Positions 26,450 to 35,363 are shown, counted from the first letter of the stretch. The stretch: DNA of 45,814 nt from Arcicella sp043769985 (GCA_043769985.1 JAYVIV010000153.1:1-45814), one strand, 5' to 3'. Made by a program: numbers and translations. The notes: generated by a model not told the origin, from the letters alone.

Positions 26450-27295
26450 ATGTACCAACTCGTCCAATTCATATCCCGACAACGAGCCTTCATTTTGTTC
26501 TCATTTTTGGAGGTGTTGAGCCTTTGGTTTTTTTATTCCTACAATAACTATCCCAACGCAATCCTTTTCAATACCAGTAATTATTACGCTGCAAAGGCTT
26601 TGGGTACTTCAAATTCTATCAGGGAATATGCCAAATTGAAAGGCGTAAATACAGAATTAGCTTCTGAAAATAGTCGTTTGAATGGACTGATTGCAAAATT
26701 ACAAGCTCAGCAATTAGATAAATCAATCGTTAATTACAAAGCTGATTCAAGTGTTGCAAGTAGGTTTAAGTTTGTCGTTGCGAAGGTTTCAAACCTAACG
26801 ACCACCCAATTCAACAATTATATCACGATTGATAAAGGTTCTGCCGATGGACTTGCTCCAGGTATGGGTGTGATGTCTTCGACGGGCGTTGTGGGTAAAA
26901 TTAAATCCTGTTCAGAACATTTTTCAGTCGTAATTTCAATTTTACACTCCGAATATTCAGTTTCTGCGAAGTTAAAAAGCAATAACGAAATTGGTTCGGT
27001 GAAATGGAAAGGGGTTAATCCTGATGTAGTTGAAATGACGGAAGTGTCTCGTTATAAGACAGTTAAGATAAAAGATACCGTTGTCACCTCAGATTTCAAT
27101 TACGTTTTTCCGCCTAATATTATCATTGGTTATGTGAAGAAAGTGGGCGTGAAACCTGACCAAACTTTCCACGAAATTGACGTTCAATTAGCCACCAATT
27201 TCCATACGCTTGCTTACGTATATGTGATAAACAACAAATTATTAGGCGAACAAAAAGCGTTGGAAGAGAAGAGTGGAGATGTGAAAGCCAAGTAA
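26450..27295 (+). CDS. mreC: Rod shape-determining protein MreC
   Basis: 281 residues from the start at 26450 (MYQLVQFISRQRAFILFSFL). The frame is open upstream to 26345, but those bases belong to the intergenic hairpin and would add an unlikely extension, so that start is rejected. One transmembrane helix near the N-terminus is followed by a coiled-coil (about 65-95: KLKGVNTELASENSRLNGLIAKLQ) and the periplasmic MreC beta-domains, with the typical NNYITIDKGSADGLAPGMGVMS and GVVGKI. MreC links MreB to PBP2/RodA in the elongasome. MreD is not found directly downstream; a DedA gene follows instead. Confidence 0.94.
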   Translation: MYQLVQFISRQRAFILFSFLEVLSLWFFYSYNNYPNAILFNTSNYYAAKALGTSNSIREYAKLKGVNTELASENSRLNGLIAKLQAQQLDKSIVNYKADSSVASRFKFVVAKVSNLTTTQFNNYITIDKGSADGLAPGMGVMSSTGVVGKIKSCSEHFSVVISILHSEYSVSAKLKSNNEIGSVKWKGVNPDVVEMTEVSRYKTVKIKDTVVTSDFNYVFPPNIIIGYVKKVGVKPDQTFHEIDVQLATNFHTLAYVYVINNKLLGEQKALEEKSGDVKAK

Positions 27296-27397
27296 AATTC
27301 TTACAACTTTCATAAATATTCAGGTAATATTTTACCTAAATATTTAGCATCTAATATTTATAACTTTAATAATATTCACACATTTAACAGATTGAAA

Positions 27398-28045
27398 ATG
27401 GAAATCGTAAATTTCGTCTTACAACTCCTCAAAGACCCATTAACAGCCTTATCACAGTTCATCACCGACCATGGAACATTAACTTATGGACTTCTATTCT
27501 TGATTGTTTTCGTGGAAACGGGTCTTATCGTAATGCCTTTATTACCAGGCGATTCTTTACTTTTTGCCGTAGGAGTTTTAGCTTCGGCAACTGGTAAAAT
27601 AGAATTAACTTTTGTGATTCCTTTGTTGATTTTGGCGGCACTTTTAGGTGATAACGTCAATTATTTTGTGGGTAAATTTTTCAGTAATTTTATTAAATCG
27701 AAAGAGAAGATTTTATTTTTGAAACGTAGCCATATTGAGCAAACTGAGGCATTTTATGAAAAACACGGTGGACAAGCCGTTATCATGGCTCGTTTCGTTC
27801 CTATCATCAGAACGGTTGCTCCATTTGTTGCAGGTGCAGGAAGCATGACTTATACCAAATATATCACTTTCTGTATTATTGGAGCAGTTTTGTGGGTAAC
27901 GGGAATTACAACGATTGGGTATTTTTTAGGAAGCAATGAATGGGTAAAACTCAATTTTGAAAAAGTGGTATTGGGAATTGTAGCAGTATCTGTTTTACCA
28001 ATGATTATTGGCGTTTTAAAAGCTCGGTTTTCAAGTAATAATTAA
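27398..28045 (+). CDS. DedA/VTT-domain membrane protein
   Basis: A 215-residue inner-membrane protein of the DedA (SNARE-associated/VTT) family. Recognisable motifs are FVETGLIVMPLLPGDSLLFAVGVLA, then the amphipathic re-entrant region with GDNVNYFVGKFF, and ARFVPIIRTVAPFVAGAGSM containing the conserved arginines of the half-transporter core. DedA proteins act in lipid-carrier or phospholipid flipping and proton-motive-force homeostasis; several recycle undecaprenyl phosphate. The ATG at 27398 is preferred over a TTG two codons earlier. Position after mreBC fits an envelope role, though the 102-base gap does not prove co-transcription. Confidence 0.9.
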   Translation: MEIVNFVLQLLKDPLTALSQFITDHGTLTYGLLFLIVFVETGLIVMPLLPGDSLLFAVGVLASATGKIELTFVIPLLILAALLGDNVNYFVGKFFSNFIKSKEKILFLKRSHIEQTEAFYEKHGGQAVIMARFVPIIRTVAPFVAGAGSMTYTKYITFCIIGAVLWVTGITTIGYFLGSNEWVKLNFEKVVLGIVAVSVLPMIIGVLKARFSSNN

Positions 28046-28157
28046 TAGAGAATAAGTAATAGTTGCAATGCGTGTGTAAACATAATCATACAAAAAAGCC
28101 GTTAGAAATTGATTATAACGGCTTTTTTGGTAAAATAACTATACCTTATTCTCTATT
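28044..28157. terminator. Nested hairpins with terminator between convergent dedA and PhyH-like genes
   Basis: Inner element: perfect 13-bp stem AAAAAAGCCGTTA (28092-28104) with its complement at 28116-28128 and T6, functional in both directions. Outer element: perfect 13-bp arms at 28044-28056 (AATAGAGAATAAG) and 28145-28157. The outer left arm overlaps the dedA stop region. Confidence 0.85.
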
Positions 28158-28159
28158 CA

Positions 28160-28975
28160 TTACTTCTGCACCACCTTTGCAAAACGGTGATAGAAAGGCG
28201 TTTTACTATTCTCATCTTTCGGCATATATTTACCTGTGATAATAGGTACATACATCACACGACGGCGAGATTTTTCACCCATATTTGGCGACACTTCTAC
28301 ACGATGCCACAAACGACCATCATGCACGGTCAAGTCTCCCGCTTCAATTTCAAAACCTACTTCTCGCACATCAGGCTTGTGATCCACAAATTGTTTTTTG
28401 CCAAACAATAATTTGAAAACACTCTGATTTTGGGTTCCTGGTAATACTTTCAAACCTCCGTTTGTTGTTGGGCAAGTATCTAAATGAATACCCACATTCA
28501 ACATCGGAAGAATCTTCTGACCCAAAAATAAATCACGTGGACTATCTGTATGCCATCCCATTTGCGTGAATTTACTGTTTGGTGAATTCACATAATGATT
28601 GAAAACTAAACCATCCTTTTCTTCGTCGCTGATACGTCCGTCGTAAGGGGCTAATAATTCAACCAAAATCTGGAGACGTGGGTCTTTCAAGAATTCAGCA
28701 AGAATCGGACTATACTTGTTGGTAAAGCACATTCTTTGAATCATTTTATTACCTTTTGGGTCTTTGCCAAATTTTAAAGGAATCCCGTTTATTTTTTCAA
28801 CACCTTCTGCCAACCACTTTTCTTCGATTTTAGCTAACTCGTCAATAAAAGTTTTAATAGTGTCAGTATTGATAAAATTTTTAAAATGAATTACTCCGTA
28901 TTTACGGAAATAATCTTTTTGCTCTTGGGTTAGAACCTCACCAAATGGGAAGGTTTTATACTCGAACTTTACCAT
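28160..28975 (-). CDS. Phytanoyl-CoA dioxygenase (PhyH) family Fe(II)/2-oxoglutarate oxygenase
   Basis: A 271-residue cytoplasmic protein with the double-stranded beta-helix facial triad: His142 and Asp144 in GWHTDSP and distal His224 in GRLWHRV. The 2-oxoglutarate-binding arginine is likely in SRRRV (about 237-239). Upstream, GLVFNHYVNSPNSKFTQM and downstream NVGIHLDTCPTTNGGLKVLPG fit the PhyH family. Such enzymes hydroxylate small molecules or lipids with O2 and 2-oxoglutarate; the substrate here is not predictable. The gene stands alone, convergent with dedA, with a 418-base gene-free region upstream. Confidence 0.88.
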   Translation of the reverse strand: MVKFEYKTFPFGEVLTQEQKDYFRKYGVIHFKNFINTDTIKTFIDELAKIEEKWLAEGVEKINGIPLKFGKDPKGNKMIQRMCFTNKYSPILAEFLKDPRLQILVELLAPYDGRISDEEKDGLVFNHYVNSPNSKFTQMGWHTDSPRDLFLGQKILPMLNVGIHLDTCPTTNGGLKVLPGTQNQSVFKLLFGKKQFVDHKPDVREVGFEIEAGDLTVHDGRLWHRVEVSPNMGEKSRRRVMYVPIITGKYMPKDENSKTPFYHRFAKVVQK

Positions 28976-29393
28976 ATTTTTACCCGTTATTTATGTGGTT
29001 TACGAGAACTTATTTCGTATTGTTCTCGCTACAAAAACCAAACTGTTTCCGCCAATTCAGTCTTGTAAAAATTGTACAAAAGAAAGTTTTTACGTTTCTC
29101 AAACTTTTCGATAAACACAGTTGGGCAGAACTGAATTTAATTTTTATCAAAAACTTAAAATTGCTTTCTTGCTTTTGATAAAACAATGCAAATTAATTGA
29201 ATGTAATCAAATTGTAATTTTTTCGTTAGAAAATTATTAATTAATCTACGAAAATTCATATTGGTTTCGCATTATTTACAATTTCTAAATTTGTGATATT
29301 ATTTTTAATAGAAATTGGACAACAAAATTAATGGATAAAATCTAAACTGATTGTGGCATTATCATAAAATATTGCCGTCTGTCATTTTTGCAC
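28976..29393. other. 418-base A+T-rich region without a recognisable gene
   Basis: The region lies upstream of the PhyH-like gene and downstream of the PAP2-like gene, both on the minus strand. A CAAAATTA at 29323-29330 is a TAnnTTTG -7 match on the minus strand, far (about 350 bases) from the PhyH start. Short inverted words exist, but no convincing tRNA, riboswitch or long hairpin is seen. A small RNA cannot be excluded. Confidence 0.5.
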
Positions 29394-30116
29394 TTAAACG
29401 ATTTTTGAACCCAAGTAAAAAATCGTTTGAAGTATGAAGTAAAATCCTATCATCACGCCTACGGTCACTTGCCACTTTTTATCAACGATTTGCTTTGCAA
29501 TTAGGTAAGAAGTGTAAGTGAAAAACAAAGCTCCAAATACATCTACGGTATAATGAACGTGTTGGATTAGTAACAAAACTGCCAGAGCAAAAGTAGCAAT
29601 GATAGATATGATTTTATCCCTACGTCCTTCCACAAACAGGCAAATCATGACCATTGTAGCGGTATGACCTGAGAAAAATAAGTCTTTTGTGATGGGTTCA
29701 TTATCGCCATAAATCAATAATTCAGCAAAGGTATCGTGGAGAATTACTAAGTTGGTAGGAGGATTTAGAGGAAAAAAATAAATCGTTGTCATCCTGAAAA
29801 CTGTTTCAATGACGAAGGTTAAGGCAAATAATAAGAACAATTGAGGTTTTGCCAAAACACGCAAAAGCATATAAATTAGTAGTCCGTAAATAATGGCAAA
29901 AATATAGGTAGAAACATCAATAAACGGAATGTAATCTAACACAAAATCGTTTAAATTAGTACCAGATCGTTTTTGAATATTTCGGAAATAAGTGGGAAAT
30001 TGCAAGGCACCCGACACAAATACTGCAACGGCTGTGAGTAATTTTGGGGCATAACCCTGAGTTGATAAGGCTTCCTTCCAGTTTTGTAAAAGCGATGAAG
30101 TGTAACTTTTTAACAT
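29394..30116 (-). CDS. PAP2/sphingomyelin-synthase-like integral membrane phosphatase
   Basis: A 240-residue protein with about six membrane helices. The catalytic motifs match the PAP2_C/sphingomyelin-synthase-related pattern: DLFFSGHTATM (His151) and HVHYTVDVFGA (His188, Asp192). Members of this superfamily hydrolyse lipid phosphates or move phospho-headgroups between lipids. A role in a Bacteroidota-type sphingolipid or phospholipid pathway is possible, but the substrate is not known. It is divergent from msrA, with a long hairpin in the shared upstream region. Confidence 0.85.
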   Translation of the reverse strand: MLKSYTSSLLQNWKEALSTQGYAPKLLTAVAVFVSGALQFPTYFRNIQKRSGTNLNDFVLDYIPFIDVSTYIFAIIYGLLIYMLLRVLAKPQLFLLFALTFVIETVFRMTTIYFFPLNPPTNLVILHDTFAELLIYGDNEPITKDLFFSGHTATMVMICLFVEGRRDKIISIIATFALAVLLLIQHVHYTVDVFGALFFTYTSYLIAKQIVDKKWQVTVGVMIGFYFILQTIFYLGSKIV

Positions 30117-30137
30117 CTTTTGTGGTTTTGAATATAG

Positions 30138-30211
30138 TTGTGTGTTATGATTTAGTGATTTGTGATTTTAGTCCTCCATCCACTCACAATTCACTAAATC
30201 ACAACTCACAA
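30138..30211. repeat. 28-bp inverted repeat in a divergent promoter region
   Basis: Left arm 30138-30165 and right arm 30184-30211 match at 25 of 28 positions with an 18-base loop; the core is GATTTAGTGA/TCACTAAATC. The arms are degenerate words of TTGTGA/GATTTAGTG. It sits 21 bases from the PAP2-like start and 42 bases from the msrA start. Because the genes diverge it cannot be a normal terminator for either; it may be a dispersed palindrome or a regulator site. Confidence 0.75.
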
Positions 30212-30253
30212 ATGGAAATACAAAATTACATTATCTTTTAAATTTTATCAACA

Positions 30254-30919
30254 ATGAATACTAAAATAAATTCGCTGATTCTTGGAATAGTTACATTATT
30301 CACGAGTGTATCATGCGGTCAAAAGACTGAAAATCAGAAAATTAGCAAAAAAATGAACGAAGAAAAAGTCAATATGGCAGGAATGGAAACTATCACCTTT
30401 GGGGCTGGATGTTTTTGGTGCGTTGAAGCCGTTTTTCAACAAATAGAGGGCGTTGTGAAAGTTGAATCAGGATATTCTAACGGAACAGCAAAGAATCCTA
30501 CGTACAAGGAAGTGTGTACGGGAAATACAGGTCATGCGGAGGTTGTGCAGGTAACTTTCGATCCTAAGAAAGTGTCATTTGATACTATTTTGGAGATATT
30601 TTGGAAAACTCATGATCCCACAACCTTGAATCGTCAGGGTGGAGACGAAGGTACACAATATCGTTCGGGCGTGTTTTATTCAAACGAAGCCCAAAAAATT
30701 GCGGCAGAAGCGTGGTTGAAAAAATTGAATGACGAACACGTATTTCCAAATCCAATCGTAACGGAAATTACGGCTCTTTCCAACTATTCAAAAGCCGAAG
30801 ATTATCACCAAGATTATTACGACTTGAACGGTCATAATCCTTATTGTCAGGTAGTTATTAAGCCTAAGATGGATAAATTGCAAAAGACGTTTAAGGATAA
30901 ATTGAAGAAGGATATTTAG
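30254..30919 (+). CDS. msrA: Peptide-methionine (S)-S-oxide reductase MsrA, lipoprotein form
   Basis: A 221-residue protein that reduces methionine S-sulfoxide in damaged proteins. The N-terminus ends in the lipobox VSC (Cys21), so the enzyme should be anchored as a periplasm-facing lipoprotein. The catalytic signature is GAGCFWCVEAVF with nucleophile Cys53 and Cys56; EVCTGNTGHAEVVQV and GTQYRSGVFYSN are also diagnostic. No MsrB domain is fused. dsbD follows 282 bases downstream on the same strand; DsbD-type proteins deliver electrons across the membrane, so it may regenerate this enzyme, a functional inference from location and adjacency. Confidence 0.95.
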   Translation: MNTKINSLILGIVTLFTSVSCGQKTENQKISKKMNEEKVNMAGMETITFGAGCFWCVEAVFQQIEGVVKVESGYSNGTAKNPTYKEVCTGNTGHAEVVQVTFDPKKVSFDTILEIFWKTHDPTTLNRQGGDEGTQYRSGVFYSNEAQKIAAEAWLKKLNDEHVFPNPIVTEITALSNYSKAEDYHQDYYDLNGHNPYCQVVIKPKMDKLQKTFKDKLKKDI

Positions 30920-30938
30920 GTAAAATAAATTAGAAATA

Positions 30939-31036
30939 ATAATTTTCAATGCTCAATGTTCAATTTAAAATGTTCAATTAATTGTACGTCTAATTACTTG
31001 CACATTGATAGTTGAACATTGAATATTGAAAATTAT
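30939..31036. repeat. 27-bp inverted repeat downstream of msrA
   Basis: Left arm 30939-30965 and right arm 31010-31036 match at 24 of 27 positions, with a 44-base loop. Arms consist of tandem TTCAATG/CTCAATG words, period 7. It lies 19 bases after the msrA stop, upstream of the dsbD promoter region, and may help terminate msrA, although no T tract follows. Confidence 0.75.
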
Positions 31037-31103
31037 CTACTTTTAATTTTTTGACCTACTTGACCTTTTTAATACCCTGTTACTCAATTTACCATTTTAT
31101 TAT

Positions 31104-31111
31104 TAAATTTG
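31104..31111 (+). promoter_or_regulatory. Candidate -7 box (TAAATTTG) for dsbD
   Basis: It matches TAnnTTTG, 90 bases before the dsbD start. A clear -33 TTG is lacking. It sits after the msrA-distal hairpin, consistent with a separate dsbD transcript. Confidence 0.33.
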
Positions 31112-31201
31112 TAAATAAATACGTTAATCTGATGTATTTTCGTTTAGAAACAGAAAATAATTAACCATTAATAATTTCCTTACAATCCATCCCTTCTTCA
31201 A

Positions 31202-33369
31202 ATGAAAAAGATATTTTTTAGTCTAATTGCTCTCTTAATACTTTCTTCGAGCGTGGACGCTCAAAAAGTTACACCCTCAAAATGGTCTTGGGTTTTTTCA
31301 AAACCAAATCCTGCCGTTGGTGAAACCGTTGATATTATTTTTACGATAAAGTCTGATAAAACTTGGCATCACTTCGCCACTGATTTTGATGAGGGTGGTC
31401 CAATCATCACGACTGTAAAATTCAAACCAAATGATTCATATGAGTTGGTAGGTAAGCTAAAATCAATTAATCCAATTAAGAAAAAAGATGAGGTTTTTGA
31501 GGTAAATGTAGCTTATTTTGAAGGAAAAGGAGAAATTAGACAGTCGGTTAAAATCCTGAAAGATAATGTATTAATTGAAGGTTCGCACGATGGACAGGCT
31601 TGTTCAGATGCTACTGGGCAATGTGTACCTATAAAAGGGGCTTTCAAACTTGAAGCAAAAGCTGGTTCCGCTTCGGATTCTGAAAAAAAAAAAGCGACGA
31701 CCAAGCCGAAAATCAAGTAGAAGATAAAGTTGAATCCTCGTTGCCTGTGGAGACGCAAACAACGGTAACGGCTACCACAACTACAACTCCTACAACTGCC
31801 ATCGCAACTACTATTGAAACAAACGGCACAAAAACTGCCGATTCTGTTTCTGTTGAAATTTCTACTCCTGTTGCCGTTTCTGACTCTTCCGAAACTTCGG
31901 TTTCTACCATAAATTCTGCGGAAAAACCCGAAGAAGAAAAATCATTATTAAGTTTCTTTTTAATTGCTTTGGGTGTTGGTTTAGCGACTTGCCTCACGCC
32001 TTGCGTATATCCATTAATTCCAATGACCGTTAGTTTTTTTATCAAACAAAAAAATGGTGTTGGTAAAGCTTTTCTCTACGGAGCATCTATCATTGGAATT
32101 TATGTTTTGTTTGGAACGGTAATCGCTGCTACGTTGGGACAAGCCGCTCCTAATTTTATCAGTACGCATTGGATTCCAAATCTCCTCTTTTTTACTATTT
32201 TTATCATTTTTGGACTGTCATTTTTAGGGTTATTTGAAATACAATTACCTTCAAAATTTGTCAATAATGTGGATGCACAGTCGGATAGAGGCGGTTTGAT
32301 TGGTATTTTCTTTATGGCATTCACGTTGGCTTTGGTGTCTTTCTCATGTACGGGACCATTCGTGGGAACGCTCTTGGGATTGGGTGCTTCGGGGAAATTT
32401 ATGAAGCCAATCATCGGAATGTTTGGCTTTGGATTGGGACTTGCATCACCTTTTGTATTGTTAGCTCTATCGCCTGAATTATTGAAGAAAATCCCTAAAT
32501 CGGGCGGTTGGATGAATACGATTAAAGTGTTTTTTGGCTTCTTGGAATTGGCTTTGGCACTCAAATTTTTCAGTACCGTTGACCAAACATATCATTGGAG
32601 AATCTTGGATAGAGAGATTTTTTTAGCGATTTGGATTGCAGTGTTTACGTTAATGGGCTTCCATTTATTGGGTAAATTTCAAATGCCACACGATGATAAA
32701 GTGGAGAAATTGGGCGTGCCAAGATTGATGGTTGCGTTGGCGGTTTTCTCTTTTGTTGTATATCTTTTCCCAGGTTTATTTGGAGCTCCATTGAAAGCAA
32801 TGTCAGGGCTTTTACCACCCACTGAAACGCAAGATTTTGTGTTGTCTGCATCTTCTGGACAAACTTCGGAGAGTCAAAATCCTGATTTTCCTAAATCAGT
32901 TAAATATGGTTCATTTTTGAAATTACCCCACGGCATTCAAGGATTTTTTGATTACGATGAAGCCGTAGAATATGCCAATAAAGTAAATAAACCCCTCTTC
33001 ATTGATTTCACGGGACATGGTTGTGTAAATTGCCGCAAGATGGAAGCCAGCGTTTGGATTGATCCAGAGGTTTTGAAACGCTTGAAAAATGATTATGTGA
33101 TGGTGGCTTTGTACGTAGATGATAAAACAGAATTACCTAAGAATGAATGGTTTATATCAAAAGACGATGGTTTAGAGAAAACAACTTTAGGCGACCAAAA
33201 CCTTGATTTTGAAATCACGAAATTCAATGCCAATGCACAGCCGTATTACTGTTTAGTAAACCCCAATGGCGACCCAAAACCGATGCTTTTACCCCGTGCT
33301 TTCGACCAAGATGTGAAGGCATTTACGGAGTTTTTGGATGCTGGGAGGGCGAAGTTTTTAGGGAAGTAG
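31202..33369 (+). CDS. dsbD: Thiol:disulfide interchange protein DsbD, split by a -1 shift at an A11 tract
   Basis: Two frames together make one DsbD. Frame A (31202-31720) has a signal peptide and the DsbD-alpha domain with the cysteine pair C134/C141 (GQACSDATGQCVPI). It stops shortly after an 11-A run at 31683-31693. The -1 frame continues from that run through an acidic, Thr-rich linker (SDDQAENQVEDKVES, then a poly-Thr stretch) into the eight-helix beta domain with cysteines in ATCLTPCVYP and SFSCTGPF, and a C-terminal thioredoxin-like domain with GHGCVNCRKME. DsbD carries electrons from cytoplasmic thioredoxin to periplasmic reductases. The downstream part alone begins only with a TTG (31741) and lacks a signal peptide. 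Explanations: polymerase slippage at A11, ribosomal -1 shifting, a true mutation, or a one-base homopolymer error. Confidence 0.85.
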
Positions 33370-33398
33370 GAGAGAAATAACTTAAACAGCTTCTTAGT

Positions 33399-33433
33399 AA
33401 AAAAACCAAGTCTTTTGAAGGCTTGGTTTTTTT
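33399..33433. terminator. Bidirectional intrinsic terminator, dsbD / small Cys-rich gene
   Basis: A perfect 12-bp stem AAAAAAACCAAG (33399-33410) with its complement at 33422-33433, an 11-base loop and a T7 tract on each strand. It closes dsbD on the plus strand and the 55-residue gene on the minus strand (stop one base away). Confidence 0.9.
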
Positions 33434-33434
33434 G

Positions 33435-33602
33435 TTAATGACGATACCCTTTCCAAGTTCCGCCATAACGATAATCTGGTAAGGTTTTGGATTTATTACA
33501 ACAAGATTCACAGACAAAAATCCACGTTTTCCCTTTCTGGAGTTGGACTCGGAATAGGGTAGTTTCTTCGATTTTGCAGCATTCGCAGATTTTGGTTTTC
33601 AT
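33435..33602 (-). CDS. Small Cys-rich, probably zinc-binding protein (55 aa)
   Basis: A 55-codon gene encoding MKTKICECCKIEET at the N-terminus, a central KGKTWIFVCESCC and a C-terminal YRYGGTWKGYRH. Two clusters of cysteines (C6/C8/C9 and C31/C34/C35) could bind zinc in a zinc-ribbon-like way. The ending YGGTWK recurs, in my recollection, in small Bacteroidota proteins of this type. Function unknown; it could bind nucleic acid. It ends exactly at the bidirectional terminator shared with dsbD, which supports it as a real transcription unit. Confidence 0.75.
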   Translation of the reverse strand: MKTKICECCKIEETTLFRVQLQKGKTWIFVCESCCNKSKTLPDYRYGGTWKGYRH

Positions 33603-33670
33603 TTTTTACTTAATTTTCTTCTCAATAAACAATGGAATAAACTGTCCTAAAAACTATTTTTTACCAAATA

Positions 33671-35323
33671 TTAACTTATCAAATATTCCGAAATCTCTGC
33701 TCCTGCAATTACTAATTTTTCAGTAATCTTACTTTTTTCAAAAGCTAATAAAAGCCTATCATCCCAACCCGAAGGACGATACATTTTGCCCGCTAAAAAT
33801 CTGAAATTTTGCTCTATGAAAGCCTCTAAATTCGTCTCAGGTTTCACTTCGTAAAAATCATAATTCTTTTCTAAAAATCCTACTATCTTTTGACGAAAAA
33901 TCCTCTTGGTAGAATCTTTGAATTTATTCCTTTGTGACTGATTATTAGATACATAGGTATAAAGCACAAACAGAAAATTAATATGATAAGTCTGTAAAAT
34001 TAAAGTATCTCTGTCAAAAAGTCTATCCTCAAAATGCTTATTTAGGTTAAATTCTTTTCCATGTTTTAATCCATCTTTCTGAAAATCTAAACCTTCATCT
34101 AACACCGCACTAATAAAGAAATTTGGGGTAATATTGTACCCTTCTGTCATTTCGTCACGATAACGAATGTTGTTTTCCAACGTTTCCCCTTTGTTCAATA
34201 CATCAACGTTATATTGAATCACATTTTTTGCGTAAGTATATTGTTTGGCAATGGCATTACCACTTGTTTGACTATCGGCTTTATAATATTTACTATCGCC
34301 AATGTGATATATTTGGTCATAATTGGTCAATAAATCTTGGTATGGATAAATGTGGTCAATCTCTTTGCCGTCTTTGTGATTTTTGAGGTATTTTGGCAAG
34401 TTTGATTCCGATAAAAGCGTATCAATCATGTCCTCAAAAACGATATTGAAATCACGGACCAACACGATTTCCTTATGATGTTTTTTACTTTTTATTTTAT
34501 CTTGACGAAGAAAATAAGCATACAGTAAATCCCATAGTTTCAATAATTTATCAGAAAAATATTTGTATTTTATTTGCTTCAAAATTATCGTTCCTCGTTT
34601 TAATAAATTTTCTAAATCTCTGCCTTTATAGGATGTAAATAATTGATTTACTGGTATTTGCAGATGATATGTTTTGTTAAAATGACTTAACACCGAAGAT
34701 AAAATCACTAATAATTCTTCATCGTAATTAAGCGTTTTTTGCTTTGTTAGCGTGTCCACATATACGGGCGAGCCATCTTGCAGTATGGGCATTTTCTTAG
34801 CAATCGTTTTGTGCCAACTTATTTGCTGATTTTGGGCTGAATTGGTCTTTTTAATGAAGGTAAACAATGCCTGATTTTCACGATTGAAACGGATGAGACT
34901 CTGGATTAAATCCAATTCTGTAACGTCTTTTTCACCCAAAGTAGAAATGACATTGGCTAAGTCGCTACTTTCGGTGATGGTATTAGCTTGCTGGCGTTTC
35001 TGAAACTGGCGAATTGCCAAATAATGCCATGTGGTGATGCTGAAAAGAAAGTCTAATTTTCCCTCTTTTCGTAAGGATTCTCTTATTTCTAAATTCTTGT
35101 CTAAATCAAAAATATCTTCGGGTTTATATTTTTTAAACACCAGGTTATTTTCAATAAAAACCTTTGGTAAAATCATGACGGGTTCGTTCATATCGGGTTC
35201 AAAATAATAACCGATATAATTGACTTTCACTCGTTGATTTTGGAGGGGAACATAATATCGTTCGCTCAGAATGGGCGAAATTAAAGATAATTCGTAGGGG
35301 TGTTCTTCAATAATGATTTTCAT
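33671..35323 (-). CDS. LlaJI-family restriction endonuclease subunit (R2-like, McrC-like partner)
   Basis: A 550-residue protein that I recognise as resembling the LlaJI restriction endonuclease family. In LlaJI, an AAA+ GTPase subunit (R1) and this nuclease subunit (R2) cut jointly, and two cytosine-5 methyltransferases protect the host. The nuclease core is visible: Glu297 (VFEDMID), Asp323 (GKEIDHIY) and D343-S-K345 (HIGDSKYYK), a PD-(D/E)xK arrangement, followed by KQYTYAKNVIQYNVD and RYRDEMTEGYNITPNFFIS. The N-terminal ~250 residues should hold target-recognition or partner-binding functions. The gene lies 1.2 kb from its AAA+ partner, on the same strand, with a terminator just upstream of its start codon. 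The catalytic residues appear intact. Confidence 0.82.
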   Translation of the reverse strand: MKIIIEEHPYELSLISPILSERYYVPLQNQRVKVNYIGYYFEPDMNEPVMILPKVFIENNLVFKKYKPEDIFDLDKNLEIRESLRKEGKLDFLFSITTWHYLAIRQFQKRQQANTITESSDLANVISTLGEKDVTELDLIQSLIRFNRENQALFTFIKKTNSAQNQQISWHKTIAKKMPILQDGSPVYVDTLTKQKTLNYDEELLVILSSVLSHFNKTYHLQIPVNQLFTSYKGRDLENLLKRGTIILKQIKYKYFSDKLLKLWDLLYAYFLRQDKIKSKKHHKEIVLVRDFNIVFEDMIDTLLSESNLPKYLKNHKDGKEIDHIYPYQDLLTNYDQIYHIGDSKYYKADSQTSGNAIAKQYTYAKNVIQYNVDVLNKGETLENNIRYRDEMTEGYNITPNFFISAVLDEGLDFQKDGLKHGKEFNLNKHFEDRLFDRDTLILQTYHINFLFVLYTYVSNNQSQRNKFKDSTKRIFRQKIVGFLEKNYDFYEVKPETNLEAFIEQNFRFLAGKMYRPSGWDDRLLLAFEKSKITEKLVIAGAEISEYLIS

Positions 35324-35334
35324 AATTGTTATTC

Positions 35335-35363
35335 AAAAAAAAATCCTCACAAAGAGGATTTTT
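35335..35363 (-). terminator. Intrinsic terminator immediately upstream of the R2-like gene
   Basis: A perfect 10-bp stem (AAAAATCCTC at 35339-35348 with its complement at 35354-35363) with a five-base loop. Read on the minus strand, it is followed by nine T residues ending at 35335. The R2-like start codon (35321-35323) lies only 11 bases further, so any transcript entering from upstream must pass this terminator. Confidence 0.85.

Noticed and set aside
28976..29393. Possible small RNA or riboswitch in the 418-base gap
   Set aside because: Only short inverted words and a distant -7 match were seen; no conserved RNA architecture could be recognised.
31741..33369. DsbD membrane/thioredoxin part as an independent gene starting with TTG
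   Set aside because: It lacks a signal peptide and begins in mid-linker; reading back across the A11 tract joins it smoothly to the DsbD-alpha frame.
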